From Sipunculus nudus (lineage: Eukaryota; Annelida; Sipuncula; Golfingiida; Sipunculidae): DNA of 64,000 nucleotides. Under the pieces are notes generated by a model. That model was not told the DNA's origin. It made no database searches and saw nothing but the letters and a program-made list of their open reading frames with translations. The DNA lies in the NCBI GenBank assembly GCA_026874595.1, contig CM049317.1:13386882-13450881 (forward strand), read 5' to 3'. The translations under genes were made by a program, and so were the position numbers. This document shows, in pieces, positions 1 to 12,743 of the stretch; positions within the stretch are counted from its first letter, which is position 1, and the number at the start of each line of letters is the position of its first letter.

Positions 1-311
1 TCTTTAGATGTTAAGCTTACCAAATAATCTATTGTCTTGGAAATAAATGCATTATATGTGTATATGTACTAACCTGTCTTGACGAAATCGGAAAGGCTAA
101 GCCAGACACACAGATGTATATGTATATGAAATTCTTTTATTATTCATTTATTCGTGGGTATTCCAATGTCTTGGAAATCAATGCAAGCTATTTTTATACG
201 ACTCTAGGAAAGCATCAAATATTTGGGGAAAATAAAGATTTCAATGCCAATTCCACAGTTAGGTAGAAACCAAATCCCAGATCGGAACTAATTGTTGGCG
301 CATCTATACCT
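1..311. other. Unassigned AT-rich sequence
   Basis: No coding frame, RNA gene or repeat structure could be recognised here. Confidence 0.4.
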
Positions 312-892
312 GTACGGGAGAAATGATTTTAGTCATTGCATGAAGAGCCTGTCGCTTCATTGCACCATTTGGGCCCTCTGACAGTATACGACCAGCGTAC
401 TAGCTCAGAGTTTACATCCTTCAACGAAGACCGAATTAATAAGACTCTATGAGAATGAAAATACTTTCGTCATCTTTAAAACGCCTCACAGCCTACAAGT
501 TCGTTGTCGCTTGACATAAACCATAACAATCGTTAACTTTTTAGTATACTTTCTAACAACACCATGTGCCAGATAATTCCGGATTTAACTCAGCATATTT
601 TTAAATTCTCTGCGTGTTTGTTGCATTTCTCACCTCACACATTGCTTTATAACTCGCACGGGTTACGGGATAACAGCCAACTTTAACGGAAAATGAACCG
701 TTACCATAGATACGGAATTTCAGCTTGGTGAAAGAGTTCATATATATTATTTTGTGTTAAATCATCACTTATAGCCTTACGATTATCGGCTGTTTACCAT
801 GTTTATCAATACAACAGGTGCGGTGAGCGTTGCCGTACGTTCCCTCGTATGGCTTGTATCACGATTCGGGTTAGGCTTACTAGCAAAATATA
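312..892 (+). repeat. Dispersed repeat family R1, copy 1
   Basis: This segment aligns by eye, in the same orientation, with 43180-43776. Shared landmarks in the same order are CCATTT.G.CCCTCTGACA, ACTATGAGAATG/CTCTATGAGAATG, GCCTACAAGT, CATACTTTCTAACAA, CTCGCACGGGTTAC, TTACCATAGA.ACG and AGGCTTAC. The two copies differ by many substitutions and indels, and copy 2 has a long T tract inserted. No coding frame is conserved between the copies, so this is probably a non-autonomous element of about 0.6 kb. Its class is unknown; no clear terminal inverted repeat or target duplication was found. Confidence 0.65.
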
Positions 893-3800
893 AATACCTA
901 CTAAGTAGTGTACTCACGGCTTGTCTCTTACAGGAGATACTTTTGAAGAAAGTTAGCTGATAATGAACAAATCGGATACTTAACTAATTACTCAAAATGA
1001 AATCATTACCATACTTTAAAAATATGAATAAAACAATCGGTACAATATGTCAGAAATGAATCTATTCTGTCACGAAATGAATCTATCTGACTGAGGTGAC
1101 AGGATCCATTTAACCATGTGGCAATTTTCAGTGCCGGTGTTGCGATTTTAGCTTACCCAAGGTTCAGAATACCCGGGCTTAATATGAAAACGATTACAGA
1201 TGCCTCCCTACGATTTCAGAAAAACCCCTTATTAAAAAAAGTTGAAAACAGTTGCTTCTCCATGTTTATTTACATAAAAATCATAACATTTCTTTCTTTA
1301 TTTGAATCTTTGTATATCTTATGTTAATGTAATGTGACATGCTCTTTCGAAGTGCATGAGTATCGTTAAGTATATAAGTAATAATATAATGAATATTTTT
1401 TAATATTTTTGGATTCTCATATTTTACACGCGGTTTATTGAAATAATGTATCATCAGTTTTAAAATAAATGTTAATAAATAAAAAAAATATCATTTAGTT
1501 GAATCAGTGAGAAGGTAATCTAAACTGTGCTGGGGTACTTTTAAATTAGGTTCAGACTACTCCCGTGGGTAATCTGCAATGGGGTGGGGTGACCTTGAGA
1601 CTTTACACAAGATGAATGAAGCTGAAGACCCTGGGCGACTTCACTCTCTTGAGAACGCCATCTGTGATGGCTTTTCATTTTTCATTTAAAAACATTATTT
1701 TATATTTATTTCACTTGGAATAATAACAATGAAATTAACCAATAAAGGGATATAGGCATAATTACTTTGGATACTAAATCAAAAGTAGGATTGTCGCTCT
1801 GTGGATGAGCAAAGAGTTGCCAAACCCTACAAGATCGCTATCTTTAAGCGCATGCCAATCACCCCACACAGAGGCTAGCCGGTGCACATATTGTAGGGCT
1901 ACTCCCATCAGTAATCCAACAACATACAGACAACTCTCATCAAGCTATCATCTCTTCAACCTCAAACAGCAACATTCAGACCATATGTCCACTAGGAAGC
2001 CTCGGACTCAAAAGAATACGACTCTGCTGATTAGAGACTGTAGGTATAGAAATTCTATCCCAAAAATACACTGGGGGAGGGGCGTAGGTATTAACCTAGT
2101 GAAGAAGATGATGTAGTCCGTTCAAATACTTTGGATAAAAATTTTTCAAAGACAAACAGGTGTTTTTTAAGGATTTCACGGAATGAGTATTATTTCGTAA
2201 GCATGCGGATGTGAAATGTAAACAAAAGGGTTTCCATGACATGTAACAAATTTTGATTTAAAAGTTTGACAGTTGAGACAAGTAGACGCGTCCGTCCAAC
2301 AATGTCCAACTGGAAGAGATATGTTTTGATCAGAAATGTACTCTTTCGGAAGGAGGCATTCACACAAAAGATACTTCTGAAGATTGGTGTGAATATTGGC
2401 CTGTCGTGAAAGGATACTGATGAAGTATCAATAATTTTAAATTAATAAACCTAAAGAAAGAATTGTTTTGGAAGAGATAATATGAACATGTAGGGAACAG
2501 GGTGAAAGCGGTTGCAACTTACACCGGGGGTAATATGAAATCATTTTCATTCCAACCACGGAAATATGGCTGCGATTTCAAGTTACCTGAGTAATTTTAG
2601 GCCCGGGGTGATATGAAATCGCCACACCGGTATTACTTGTTATCTCATATACATTATCTCATATATATCTATTCATGGTCTTTTATATGTACCGCATAAT
2701 ATATACTTTACGCAGCATTTAAGATTTCTCGATTGGAATATTTTGGTTGAGGTGACAGCATGTTGTTTAAAATATTCTTTCCGATATAAACAAAGACTTA
2801 ACCAAAGGAACAAGGGTTAATACATATTCTTATAAAAGACAAAGAGTAATATAAGGTAAAATATCGAAAATAATAATGTACTGTGAGCTAATTATCTCCT
2901 GGTATCGACACATGAATCATGTTTTACAAGAACGGACACAATTATTTTCTAGAGGAATTACGGAAATAAGTAATGTGACAGTTAAAAGTCATTGGAATAC
3001 CAGTGAATAATAAAGTTTTCCTTTGTATCCAGCTTTTTCATGGTTTCAGCTGATTGGGATTAAAGGTCAGATAACGCAGACTTTTTAGTAACAGAAGACC
3101 CTTGTACCCTTCTCTCGTAACTTTCAGACAGGAATGGTCTTTGAAGTTACCAAATTAGTTTTACAAAGGTCGGACTTATCCGAAGGTAAACCTTGGAAAT
3201 TGGATTTTGTCACAACCGATCTTTCTGGGTTTGTCTGTTCTTTAAGAAAGTATGACTATTTCCTGTTTTCGTCCAAATGTAATAATGCAGGTGCCAACCT
3301 TAAGTACCCATGCCAGCCTTATTCATTGAGTTACTAACACTATCATTTAGGTTCTAATAGGATATGTTAGCTGTATAACTTCATAATTAGGTAAATCACA
3401 GAACAAAACTAGTTATTAAATCTAATAAAATAAAAAAAAATAATATTAAAATATAGCAAAACTTTTTGGACTAGCTTTTCTATCAGCCCTGTTCAGTGTT
3501 TATTGGATTGCGTGTGTGTACGTTTCAGAAATATGCGCCGCTTTCCTGAATGGTTTCCCATTGACAGTTAGAAGTTGTTATACCTATATGTCAATAGTTG
3601 CTCTGTATGTGACCAAAATTAAGCTAATGTTTCCTTTAACTACCTTCACAGGAAATAAATCTTTTGTTTAATTGTTTAATTGTGATAAGACGCTAGACCT
3701 GTATTAGTGAAAGGTGATTTTCATTATTAAATAATCACTTTAAAAAATATAAAAAAATATGAAAACCACATTTAAATATTTTGTGCAGCTGTTATATTAA

Positions 3801-5323
3801 TATCCTATAAGGAGAACATTGTGAACACGGTTCCTACAGGTATTGTTTTACAGTAAAGGAAGTTAGAAGCGGCGATAGTTTCGATACTTACTAAACCTGA
3901 GATGAAAATACAATAACTTTGGACTGTTACCATTTCCTGTTCACGTATTACCCCAATTTCAGATACATGGTTATATAATTACACATTGCGCCACTGTTGA
4001 AGCTTAAAAAATTGTTTGTGAATATTCACTGAACACCTGTTAGCTGTGTCTTACACTCAATCACTTAAAAGGCGACACTTTCCCAAAAAGTTTAAGTGAT
4101 CTTCCGCAAAAACCTGACAAAACCATCTAACCGGGGCATTAGCCTTCACGAAGCGGAAATTAATACCTTCAGTCTAAAGCCAGCTGAAAATTGTTAAACC
4201 AATATGGTTCAAGACCAATAAAAAAAACCTCCAAGGTCCGGGAGAAAAAAAAAGAAAATATTTCCTGCAAAGAAAACCTCCGCACTGCCAGTGGCAGACC
4301 CGCTTTTAGGCAAGCAAGCGGGTCAAATACAGAAAATTAATACACTACAGTGTCTTGAATGCTTCCACAAGCAAAAAGAGGCATATTGTTGCTGTAATCA
4401 GACTTTGTGTTCTTCAAAAGGAGAGGCAGGGATAAGGAATAAACCAGATGAATAGATCTTGATTTTTACATGTCTAGAGGAATCAGGGTCTAATACACAA
4501 TTTGTTTCCCAAACTATTTTTGGATGTTCTCTTTATATCATAGGAATATTGGTCGATTTGTTATAGCCGGCGGTTTCTGCTATAGCACCGATTAATTTAC
4601 ATTGATAAACTGTAATTGTATCCAGATATTGATGAGTTGAGATATTGTGCTTTGATCACAATGGTCTTTTCTAGTAATAGATTAGGTTAATTACGTAATA
4701 ATTTAACATGAAGTAAACTTAGAGAAAATGAATTTCATAGCTGAACGTATGGCTTATATACCCGGATATATACATTTTGGTGTTAATATGGTGAACTAAT
4801 TTGCCATTTAAACCACACTGACGACTATAGTATTTTGAATGTGGTATAAAGTCCACAATATAAATTAATTAATTGTATCGATCAATTTATCACTGTTTCT
4901 GTTTCAAGTTTTAAATCATATTTTGTTGTTACCGAATTATTGGTTACCCCTTTTATAAACAGTATTACAGATTTCATTGACTGATTTGTCACAACACTTT
5001 CCTATAGTATATACAAAGACAGCCCCAAAATAAACGTTTAATGATCGTTTTAAAATAAAACTTATCATTTTGCATTGATATTAATAGCTATTGATATATA
5101 GAAGAAAATTAGACGATTGTGTCAAAACATTGAGAGCATAAACATTAACAGTATAAAGAATGCTAAAAAAAACAGCTAACAATAAAATTACACGTAACGA
5201 TTATATGCACCTGTTTTGAGAAGTCGTAATTCAATGCTTCACTATAAAAATGCCGTCAATGTAAATCGCAGAGATGTAGGCCTTTTATCAGTACTACTTG
5301 TGAAAAAAACTATGAAAAAAATC
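893..5323. other. AT-rich, gene-poor stretch
   Basis: No gene recognised. A possible old inverted-end element spans about 1129-2635. Its left end reads CAGTGCCGGTGTTGCGATTT, and the right end near 2609-2635 is a decayed reverse complement (AAATCGCCACACCGG). The motif CCCGGG..TAATATGAAA recurs inside it near 1172, 2528 and 2602. No matching target duplication was found. Short ORFs in this stretch look like chance frames. Confidence 0.35.
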
Positions 5324-5410
5324 AGAAGTACATCTTAAAAATGAAATTCAAAGTCATGAAGCAACACAGAAGTACATCTTAAAAATGAAATTCAAAGTCA
5401 TGAAGCAACA
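5324..5410 (+). repeat. 44-bp perfect tandem duplication
   Basis: A unit beginning AGAAGTACATCTTAAAAATG occurs at 5324 and again at 5368, exactly 44 bases apart, with essentially identical sequence to 5410. This is a recent local duplication or an assembly artefact; nothing suggests function. Confidence 0.9.
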
Positions 5411-5454
5411 AAAGATATTTAAGCTATAAATACGAAGAAATATGGTTAACTCAC

Positions 5455-5690
5455 TTCAAAAGTTTCTTTTTATTACTTCTTGCTTCGTTTGATTTCCCTT
5501 GGTTGTTCCCTTGTTCGTTGCTTGGTGGACTTGTCTTGAATCTCGCCTTGCTTCTGACTTTCGTGGTACACCGGCGGATCTGATGTCTATGGCTCGGTAT
5601 ATAAAGGACTTCCCTGGCTGATGGTACTGTCGTCGGCGTAGATGGAATCTGAGGGGAGTGATTGGGCACGCGCGCGGATTTATACAAAGA
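5455..5690 (-). promoter_or_regulatory. Candidate TATA promoter with 5' non-coding exon
   Basis: On the minus strand, TTTGTATAAATCCGCGCG (about 5670-5687) has a TATA-like core in a GC-rich patch unlike its AT-rich surroundings. About 200 bases downstream, after a stretch without plausible coding start, there is a strong splice donor GAA|GTGAGT, with the exon end at 5455. This fits a first non-coding exon of a gene read towards lower coordinates. A second TATA-like sequence, TATATAAAGG at 5598, is oriented on the plus strand, so direction is uncertain. No downstream coding exon was recognised. Confidence 0.3.
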
Positions 5691-5711
5691 GCCCTGGCAA
5701 ACGGGCGCCAA

Positions 5712-8024
5712 TCAATTTCAAGCTCACGCAGACGGTTTGCATAATGACAAATTGTATACCTTGAAATCGATTATCTCGATGCCTTGATGGGCATGGCGTT
5801 CAACACAGTTGCAGTGAATATTCAATCAACCTGTGACGAAATGCCAGGACAGAACGCAACGTGTGGGCGATGTCCCCGCCACTCAGAAGTTTGCACATTT
5901 GCTGTCTCCTGATTTGCGACTTTGCCGCCCGACTTACATCAGCATACATTAATGCTTAGCTAATTCTTTGCTTTCCCGCGCGCGGTCTTTATCACTATCC
6001 TTTAGATATTGAGCTCTAGAAAAACTACGATATCACTCTGGGTATTTCCGATTCTGTTGCGCCAATGCTGTGTAAATTACCTCTCTAATACGGTGTTGGT
6101 TTTCATGGCATGTGCCCCGAATATAATCTGCTGGTGTTTTTAACAGAAGTGAGGGCTGAACATAGCAATTCTTTATTCAGATTGACTCTGTCAGGGCTAT
6201 AGCTCAATTAAGTCGGAGCAGGTTCTACATTGTTGTTTCAACATATGGAAAATGTAACCAGGACTGACGTAGGTATCCCAGGAGGCAATGAAACCACTTC
6301 CGGATCAGTGAATCGTTTACGACTTCGGTTCAGGGACCCCAGTCAACGTATTTGTAGCTATCAAATCACTGTTGTTTCTGGGGTTTTTCTGTACTCACTT
6401 GTTTCTGTGCAACACACCCCCTTCCTCTGCAAATGCCAACATTTCAGAGACCTATTATTTTCTTTTCATATCTGTAAAGTGTAATTATTTACATTCAGCA
6501 ATGTAACCACCGCCGTAGGAATGACTACATGTATATTTCCTGATTTTATTGGCCACTGTTTATGTTTTCATTGCTAAATTACGCATGACAGTTATTTTTT
6601 TAAAGGACCTGAACTTACTATTTTCAGTCTATAAATCATAGATGAAGGTAACTTTATGATAACGATGATAATTCCATGTGACATATTGTTATATATAATA
6701 TAGGCCCTATAAATGTGCAGTATTTATATATAATAATCAAGCCTAAAGAAGGTGGAATATCGGTGGAATATCGGTTGTCTCGAACTCCGGTTGTGTCAAG
6801 GAAAATTCACAAGTCACTCAAATGTTGGGGACAAATTTCACGACACAAACTATCAGCAAAGAAAATTATTATATGAAAGTAATTTTAAAAAGAATAAATA
6901 CCAGTGATGTGGACTTCCCGTTTAATTACTGAACAGTGGACACTTTCATCTTCAGGGCGTTATTTCTAAATTTTTTATAGACTAATTAAGAAGAACCTTA
7001 ACAAATAGGTTTAAGTCTCTTGTTATAATATTGAAGTTCTAGGCTGAGATATATTTTTATCTATTATCTGTTTTTTAGTCTTTGATATTGATCATGATAA
7101 TAACCTGTGTTTAACAGAAGAAGTTGGATAATTGCATCCCTACTGATGACATGATATGAGGATGTTGTCTACGAAGGCGGGTGTTGGATAACACATAAAA
7201 AAGCTTCCCCTGATCTATTATCAATGTGTTCAACCACATGCAGTATCTCAGCAGTCTGTCATTACCTACGCCCGGACATTTTGTCAGCTATCAAATTATC
7301 AATTTATCTCCATTAATCGATTTAACTAATCTAATTTATTTTCTTCTCTTTACCGTTCTGTATGCAGGCCGCACCGAAAGGAAATGTTGTACTAAGGAAT
7401 CGTCGCTTTTATTTTAATTTCTTTTTTTATTTTAATTTTGGAATGTAGCCCACGTCCTCAGTTTTGAAAACTGTCCTTGCCTTGATGTTTCTAAAATGTA
7501 TTAAAAATTCAAATCATACAAGAATTATTGAAAAGGGGATAATTTTAACATTGCCGGATTTAAATATGGACTGGATAGAAAGGCTACACAATATAGGGGA
7601 CCGCGGCCTATTTTCATTTACTTTTTTGTAACAATAAAGATAAAGATTAACTAATGCTAATCATGAGGCCTGTGCGAGAAATAGATTTGAATAAATCAAT
7701 GATGGATTGCATCGTAATCGCTAGACAGGAGCTCCAACGGCTGGAGCATAGCTGTGACATATGAACGTCATACCATACTTTTGTTAGACAATAAAATATG
7801 TATAAACAGTTTCCTTTGATATAATTGATATGAACCTAGAAATGTTTCAGTGCTTACATAAAGAATGGAGTTCACTTTTTTTAATGAACAGTACAGCACC
7901 TGCTGTTTATCCCAGTTCAAGAACGGTCACATATTCCCGTATCTTTTTTTAAATGCCAAATAACATGTACATTTTCTCGTGCGGTTAATTTTCAGAAGGA
8001 AGAAAATAGGGAAACAAGAACTAT
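5712..8024. other. Unassigned stretch
   Basis: No coding region or recognisable repeat. 5860-6000 is somewhat richer in GC than its surroundings. Confidence 0.35.
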
Positions 8025-8390
8025 GCATTCTCAGGAATGCAAGCCTCCGCCATGTTGCCCATCCTTAATGTGGAATACTCCTCAACCCGTGTTTTCATTC
8101 ACTTATTGGCCCATATTTCCCTTTACATTGGTGCATATATAGGTTCCCCAGCAAGTGTTTGCATTCACTTAATCGGCCTATATTTACATGTTCAATCGGG
8201 AATATGTGACTGATTATGATCCGGATTACGAGGCGGACCCACACCAAAATACAGTTGATTCTTTATTGGCCTATTCCCGAGGTGCCATGAACATTTTATG
8301 GGAGTCCGTTCATGTTTGCGTGAGTTATGTTCTGCCACACACACACAGGAACGAGAATTTACGCAAAACTCCCCTGGTGGAGGCCAAAAA
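8025..8390 (+). repeat. Dispersed repeat family R3, copy 1 (ends near a GGCGGAGG-like motif)
   Basis: The segment starts with GCATTCTCAGGAATGC, an imperfect palindrome, followed by AAGCCTCCGCCATG. It contains ATCCGGATTA, a CACACACACA tract, and ends near CCCCTGGTGGAGGC. The same order of landmarks occurs at 45515-45785, and the later part also at 18815-18935. No conserved frame, so it is non-coding mobile DNA. Related CTCCGCC/GGCGGAGG ends are common in repeats of marine invertebrates (general knowledge). Confidence 0.6.
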
Positions 8391-8578
8391 ATTGTCCCGC
8401 AAACTCCATTTCTTAGGCTTCTTTCCTTTGTCCAGTTTTTGTGTGTTGCATCAATAATATACAGAAACTGTAATTGGAATTTGTATAACAGAGCTTTATG
8501 GCGGTCTGTGTGGTAATGTAGAGCAGGATACAGGATACGTATTTACATATATACATATTGTCTTCATTTTAAAATTAG

Positions 8579-8605
8579 AATATATATATATATATATATA
8601 TTTAT
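8579..8605. repeat. (TA)n microsatellite
   Basis: About 12 TA units. Confidence 0.95.
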
Positions 8606-9336
8606 ATTATGTGCACTTTTATTAAAACCTTGATTAAGAATTATCGATAAAAGACAAAGAGACTAGGATACAAGGTTATAACTTTGACCAAAATAAATTT
8701 CTCCAGAGAGTCATGACTAGTCTGACATGTCATTGCATGTACTTTATGTACATAAATACAATGTTGATGATTTTTCACAAATACAATGGTTCATTAGTAA
8801 TGTTATATTAACTTCATATGTTATTCATTGTCTTATGAAAGATATTAATGTACAGATGTCGGTTTCTCCTCTTGATTGAAGAGTCATTGTGCAAAAAAAA
8901 TGTCAAAGGCACCACGCTAGTCAATTTAACCCCCACATAAAAAATGTTTATTTTTTAATAGAAACTTAACAATTTCGACCTCCAGCCGCTCGGACTTTTC
9001 TTTCAAGAACATTTAATAATACGATGTTGATAAGATTTACTTTGTAATGTAGTGCTTTTACCTGTAAAGCAAAACAATTTATTATTTTATTATCGTGATT
9101 CTCCCTGATCATATGACATTTAAAAAATCGCCCTCATCATAATTCTTATCGGTTTGTATCTTATTTCATTACAGTCATATACATTCTGAGATAGTTGTCA
9201 CCAGTTCATAAATCTCTGTTAACAGCAAAACCCTAATTTTGATTTGACTAGTAACAGCCATTGTAGTAAAAGCACGTGTGAACTGTAACTTGAAATGTAC
9301 ATGATTATTTGATAATTCCATTGTAAATTGCTGTTT

Positions 9337-9441
9337 TAGGTTTAGGACTTGGACTCGGGTTCCAAATGAGTCAGACATGGTGGACTTGGAATCGAATCTC
9401 AAGGACTTGGACTAGGACTCCTGCGGCCTGGACACAGACGG
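9337..9441 (-). repeat. GAGTCC/GGACTC hexamer-based repeat patch
   Basis: Repeated GGACTTGGACTC-type hexamers, interrupted and degenerate. On the minus strand they match the GAGTCC patches at 11395, 11765 and 44550. Confidence 0.7.
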
Positions 9442-11009
9442 TGTGTACTCGACTACCTCACTGATACCCACCTTCCATCCCTCAGTCCGTCTGTTAACTT
9501 TTGGTGCCGCCAAAACTAACTTTAACTAATTATCAATAAATTATCTTCCCCAAGCTCGATTCTGGGCAAAATCAACGCAGGTTTAATGAGGTCAGAGGTC
9601 ACCAGGTTTCGTTAGCGCCGTAACGACTGAACAAAAACCTGATGGATTTTCATGAAACTTATTGTAAATATTAACCAATAGACTTTTTCACCTGATTTAA
9701 ATTATCAAGTGCAAATCTGTTAACTATGACTAATGTGTTATGTGCTAGTTTAAAAAAAAAGATTAAGTCTATTTAAATATGAGACCATTGTGCCAAATAT
9801 TTTAACTTTTGAAAATTAGCCATATTAAAAATTACAAGAAAGAGAGAAAAAGTGAAATCAATCGTTTTTGCACACGGGGGGTGGGGAGGGGGGGGCTCCG
9901 TCTATAGTATGTTTAAATCCGATTTAAGCTTATGTTTTAGTATTTGATTCACTATTATCATGTTTGATTTTGTCTCCAGGTTGTTGCTACTAATTCCCAT
10001 GAAATATACTCCTGTCTTTAAATGAACTTTCTAAATATAAAGCGGTCCGCTAAATTCTTTTAAATGAAAACAAATAAAACTCATGTTTAAAGTATTTATT
10101 CTATCATTATTTTATTGATTAAATATGGTTGCAGAAAATAAAAAAATAAAAAAAAATGAAAATGTTTAAAATATAATTTTCTTGATATTGTTAACGATAT
10201 ATCAATTAATCTTCTTCAATGTTTTCCTTAAACTTGAAATCGAATCGATTCTCCTACGTAATATAACTGTTGATTTAAATATATCTATCATGCATGGAAA
10301 CAACATATCTAACTTCCATTACAAGTATCTCGAGTGTTATTCGTCGGTCATCTATCCCGATAACTGTAAAATCCGAATCAGGTTAAACAATGAGAGTGGC
10401 TGCAAATGCCCGATGAGATTAGGTACTTGATTGGTCGGGAGCCCTTTAACATCCACAGGAACTAACAAAGAAAATGGCCAAGGTATTACAATAACACATC
10501 ACAGACAATAGGGCCCTTGTGGGGCAGCTGCCGCCAAGCTGCTAACAGTCTTGCTTCAATTGATTTGACATGACAAAAGTAAATTATTGACCGTCCGGCG
10601 CGAGGCCGGGTTTGATGTCTTTTCAGAGATCTGGGTGCCAGCTCAAATTCTGCTACAGCCTTTTAAAGCCTGCTAATACTTTTGCAGTCAGCGCTGCTTC
10701 GTCTCAGCAGCCCCCTGAAGCTTGTGATTTCGTTAGATTAGATAAATTTTCTCTTAGAGCGTACACCAGCACCGCCAACGTTGTTTGTCCAATGCTTAAT
10801 AATTTTGCACAACTCTTCCTATTAGAATATTTTCACATATTTAAGTAATGTTTTCAATCGATCTTTCTTATGACTTTAACGTTTAACTGTATTTCCATCG
10901 ACAATAGATTTAAAAATATTTAAATAAAATGATACATGTCCCGGTCATAACTCTTTCATCTGACATATTAACATTATTCTTGACAAAGTTTTACAATAAT
11001 CAATTTCTT
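9442..11009. other. Unassigned stretch with weak repeat similarity
   Basis: 9573-9700 (GAGGTCAGAGGTCACCAG..., then GATGGATTTTCATGAAACT) resembles 61840-61990 (AGAGGTCA..., GGATTTTTATGAAACTCATC), suggesting an old shared interspersed repeat. 10500-10740 is moderately GC-rich and lacks any recognised gene. Confidence 0.35.
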
Positions 11010-11265
11010 TTAACCCCCGCGCAGAGACGGGGGTTATGTATTTGCCGCCGTTGGTTTGTCTGTCCGTTTTTTCTGTTATTCAACATCACTCAAAAATATA
11101 TTAACGGATTTTTATGAAATTTCAGGATAGCTCGGCAATGATACGAGGAACAATTGATAAGATTGTATATGCTTATTATCGACAAAGCCATGTGGGTGAC
11201 AATGCCCTGGCGGATGTCTGCGGTCGCTGAGTGCAAATGTTCAAGTTTCATTATTAAACTGCCTT
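11010..11265 (+). repeat. Dispersed repeat family R4 (GTTTGTCTGTC type), copy 1
   Basis: The order GGGGGTTATGTATTTGCCG, CCGTTGGTTTGTCTGTCC, CTGTTATTCAACAT and CGGATTTTTATGAAATTTCA recurs in reverse orientation at 36840-37100 (ACAGACAAACAAACAAACCA, CCGGCAAAAACATAACC). This head sequence, with GTTTGTCTGTC runs, is a familiar pattern of interspersed repeats in invertebrates. Non-coding. Confidence 0.55.
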
Positions 11266-11378
11266 CTTAGTGTCTCTTTTGTTTTTGTTGAAATTTGTTT
11301 ATGTATCTGTGCTTGCGATTGGATGGAATGTTATTACAGATGTTCCAAAATTCTGCGGATTGCATCTAAAGAAGGTCA

Positions 11379-11545
11379 ATGACCGAGACTGAAGCAATGT
11401 GTTATAGTCCAGAGTCCGAGTCCAGGCCACTCGAGTTCGAGTCCAAGTCCGAGTCCAAAACCACTCGAATCCGAGTCCAAGTCCGAGTTCTTCAGTTTCG
11501 AGTACAAGTCCAACTTTATCGGTTCCGGACACGTGGAACCCGAAT
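11379..11545 (+). repeat. GAGTCC hexamer-based repeat patch
   Basis: A degenerate run of CGAGTCC/CAAGTCC hexamers. It shares the phrase CCGAGTCCAGGCCACTC with the patch at 44550. ORFs across it are artefacts of its low complexity. Confidence 0.8.
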
Positions 11546-11764
11546 CACATTCTATAAAAGATATCATTGTTCAAAAAACATTTCAAATGGAAATTTAAGA
11601 TTATCATAAGTATTTTTATGTTGGTTTACACAAGCTGTTTACTTGAATGTTTAATTACATTTAGATTCCGATGCAGAAGTAAAGCTTGGTATATACATTT
11701 TATTTAATAATCTGTTTGTAGTAGATATCTTTAAACAATGCGACAGAGATTTCCTTCTATCGCG

Positions 11765-11895
11765 TGCAGTCGAGATGGACCCTGCCCGATTCCTCGAGTC
11801 CTTGTTTCTGATCCAGAGTACAGTTCCGAGTCCAGAACCCTCGGGTACACGTCCGAGTCCATTACAAGTGGACTCAAGTCCCGTGTCACTGTTGT
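11765..11895 (+). repeat. GAGTCC hexamer-based repeat patch
   Basis: The third patch of the family: TCCGAGTCC, CTCGAGTCC and CTCAAGTCC hexamers with flanking divergence. Confidence 0.7.
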
Positions 11896-12332
11896 CGCAG
11901 GTATCCGCTCTGTTAGTGATCTCTGGTGAGAGGATATATCCCAATATCATAATTATAACCAAGATCCTGATCAAACGATGATGTGTGTACTACGTAGGCC
12001 CATACTGGTATCAGTCTTTTATGATAACAATAAATCAATTAAATAATTATGTGTCCAATCTTCAAACAGATGATGCAACACGTTCTTTAAATTAACATAT
12101 TACTTGCAATTTTCCATACTACATGAGGGAAATAAATAAATAAATATTTTTTTTTTTATCTTTAGACTTATTATTATTATTATATTAGTTTGTTCGTTGA
12201 ATATAAAAATTATTTCCTTAAGAGAGAACTGCTCAGTGCATAAAACACGTAAAATTAGCCTACACAACACCGTGTCTCTGATTTTGACTGGACGGATGTT
12301 TTAACTGAGAATAAAACTTTTATGGACGAACC

Positions 12333-12652
12333 ATGTCATTAAGAAACCAAACAGCGATTAGCCAGCCTTCAAAGAAAAAGAAATGGATAATTAACTGGTT
12401 CGTGTGGATCTGTTTGTCATTACTAATTACATTAATGAGTCACAGATTTAGTTACGCTTTCCTTGTCTGCTCTGTGAAGGATGTCGTAAAACAGGCAGTT
12501 CTTAATGGCGGGGACCATATTGGAAATTTACGACATTACGTTGACAATTTTAGTTTGTACGGTGGCGCTATCTTTTCAATGTTGGTGTTCATAACGGCAC
12601 AATGTTTACCACCAGGTTGTTATAAAGATTTCTGCAGTTCTACATCAGGAGG
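12333..12652 (+). CDS. Possible first coding exon of a small membrane protein (unrecognised)
   Basis: I do not recognise this protein. An ATG at 12333 opens a frame with a basic, lysine-rich N-terminus (KKKK at about residues 15-18), then a probable membrane segment (about residues 20-38, WIINWFVWICLSLL) and a second hydrophobic segment near residues 77-92. The composition looks more protein-like than the chance ORFs nearby. After about residue 107 the frame runs into a pyrimidine tract (12709-12724) and becomes non-protein-like. A splice donor near 12652 (GGAG|GTGATT, not an ideal consensus) may therefore end the exon. No partner exon was identified. It could equally be a chance ORF. Confidence 0.3.
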
Positions 12653-12743
12653 TGATTCCAATGATACTACACTAAAGTCGGTTCCATCCCATCCTGTCCA
12701 CCTGTTTCTTTTTTTTTTTTTTTATAATAATGTTACATTTTGA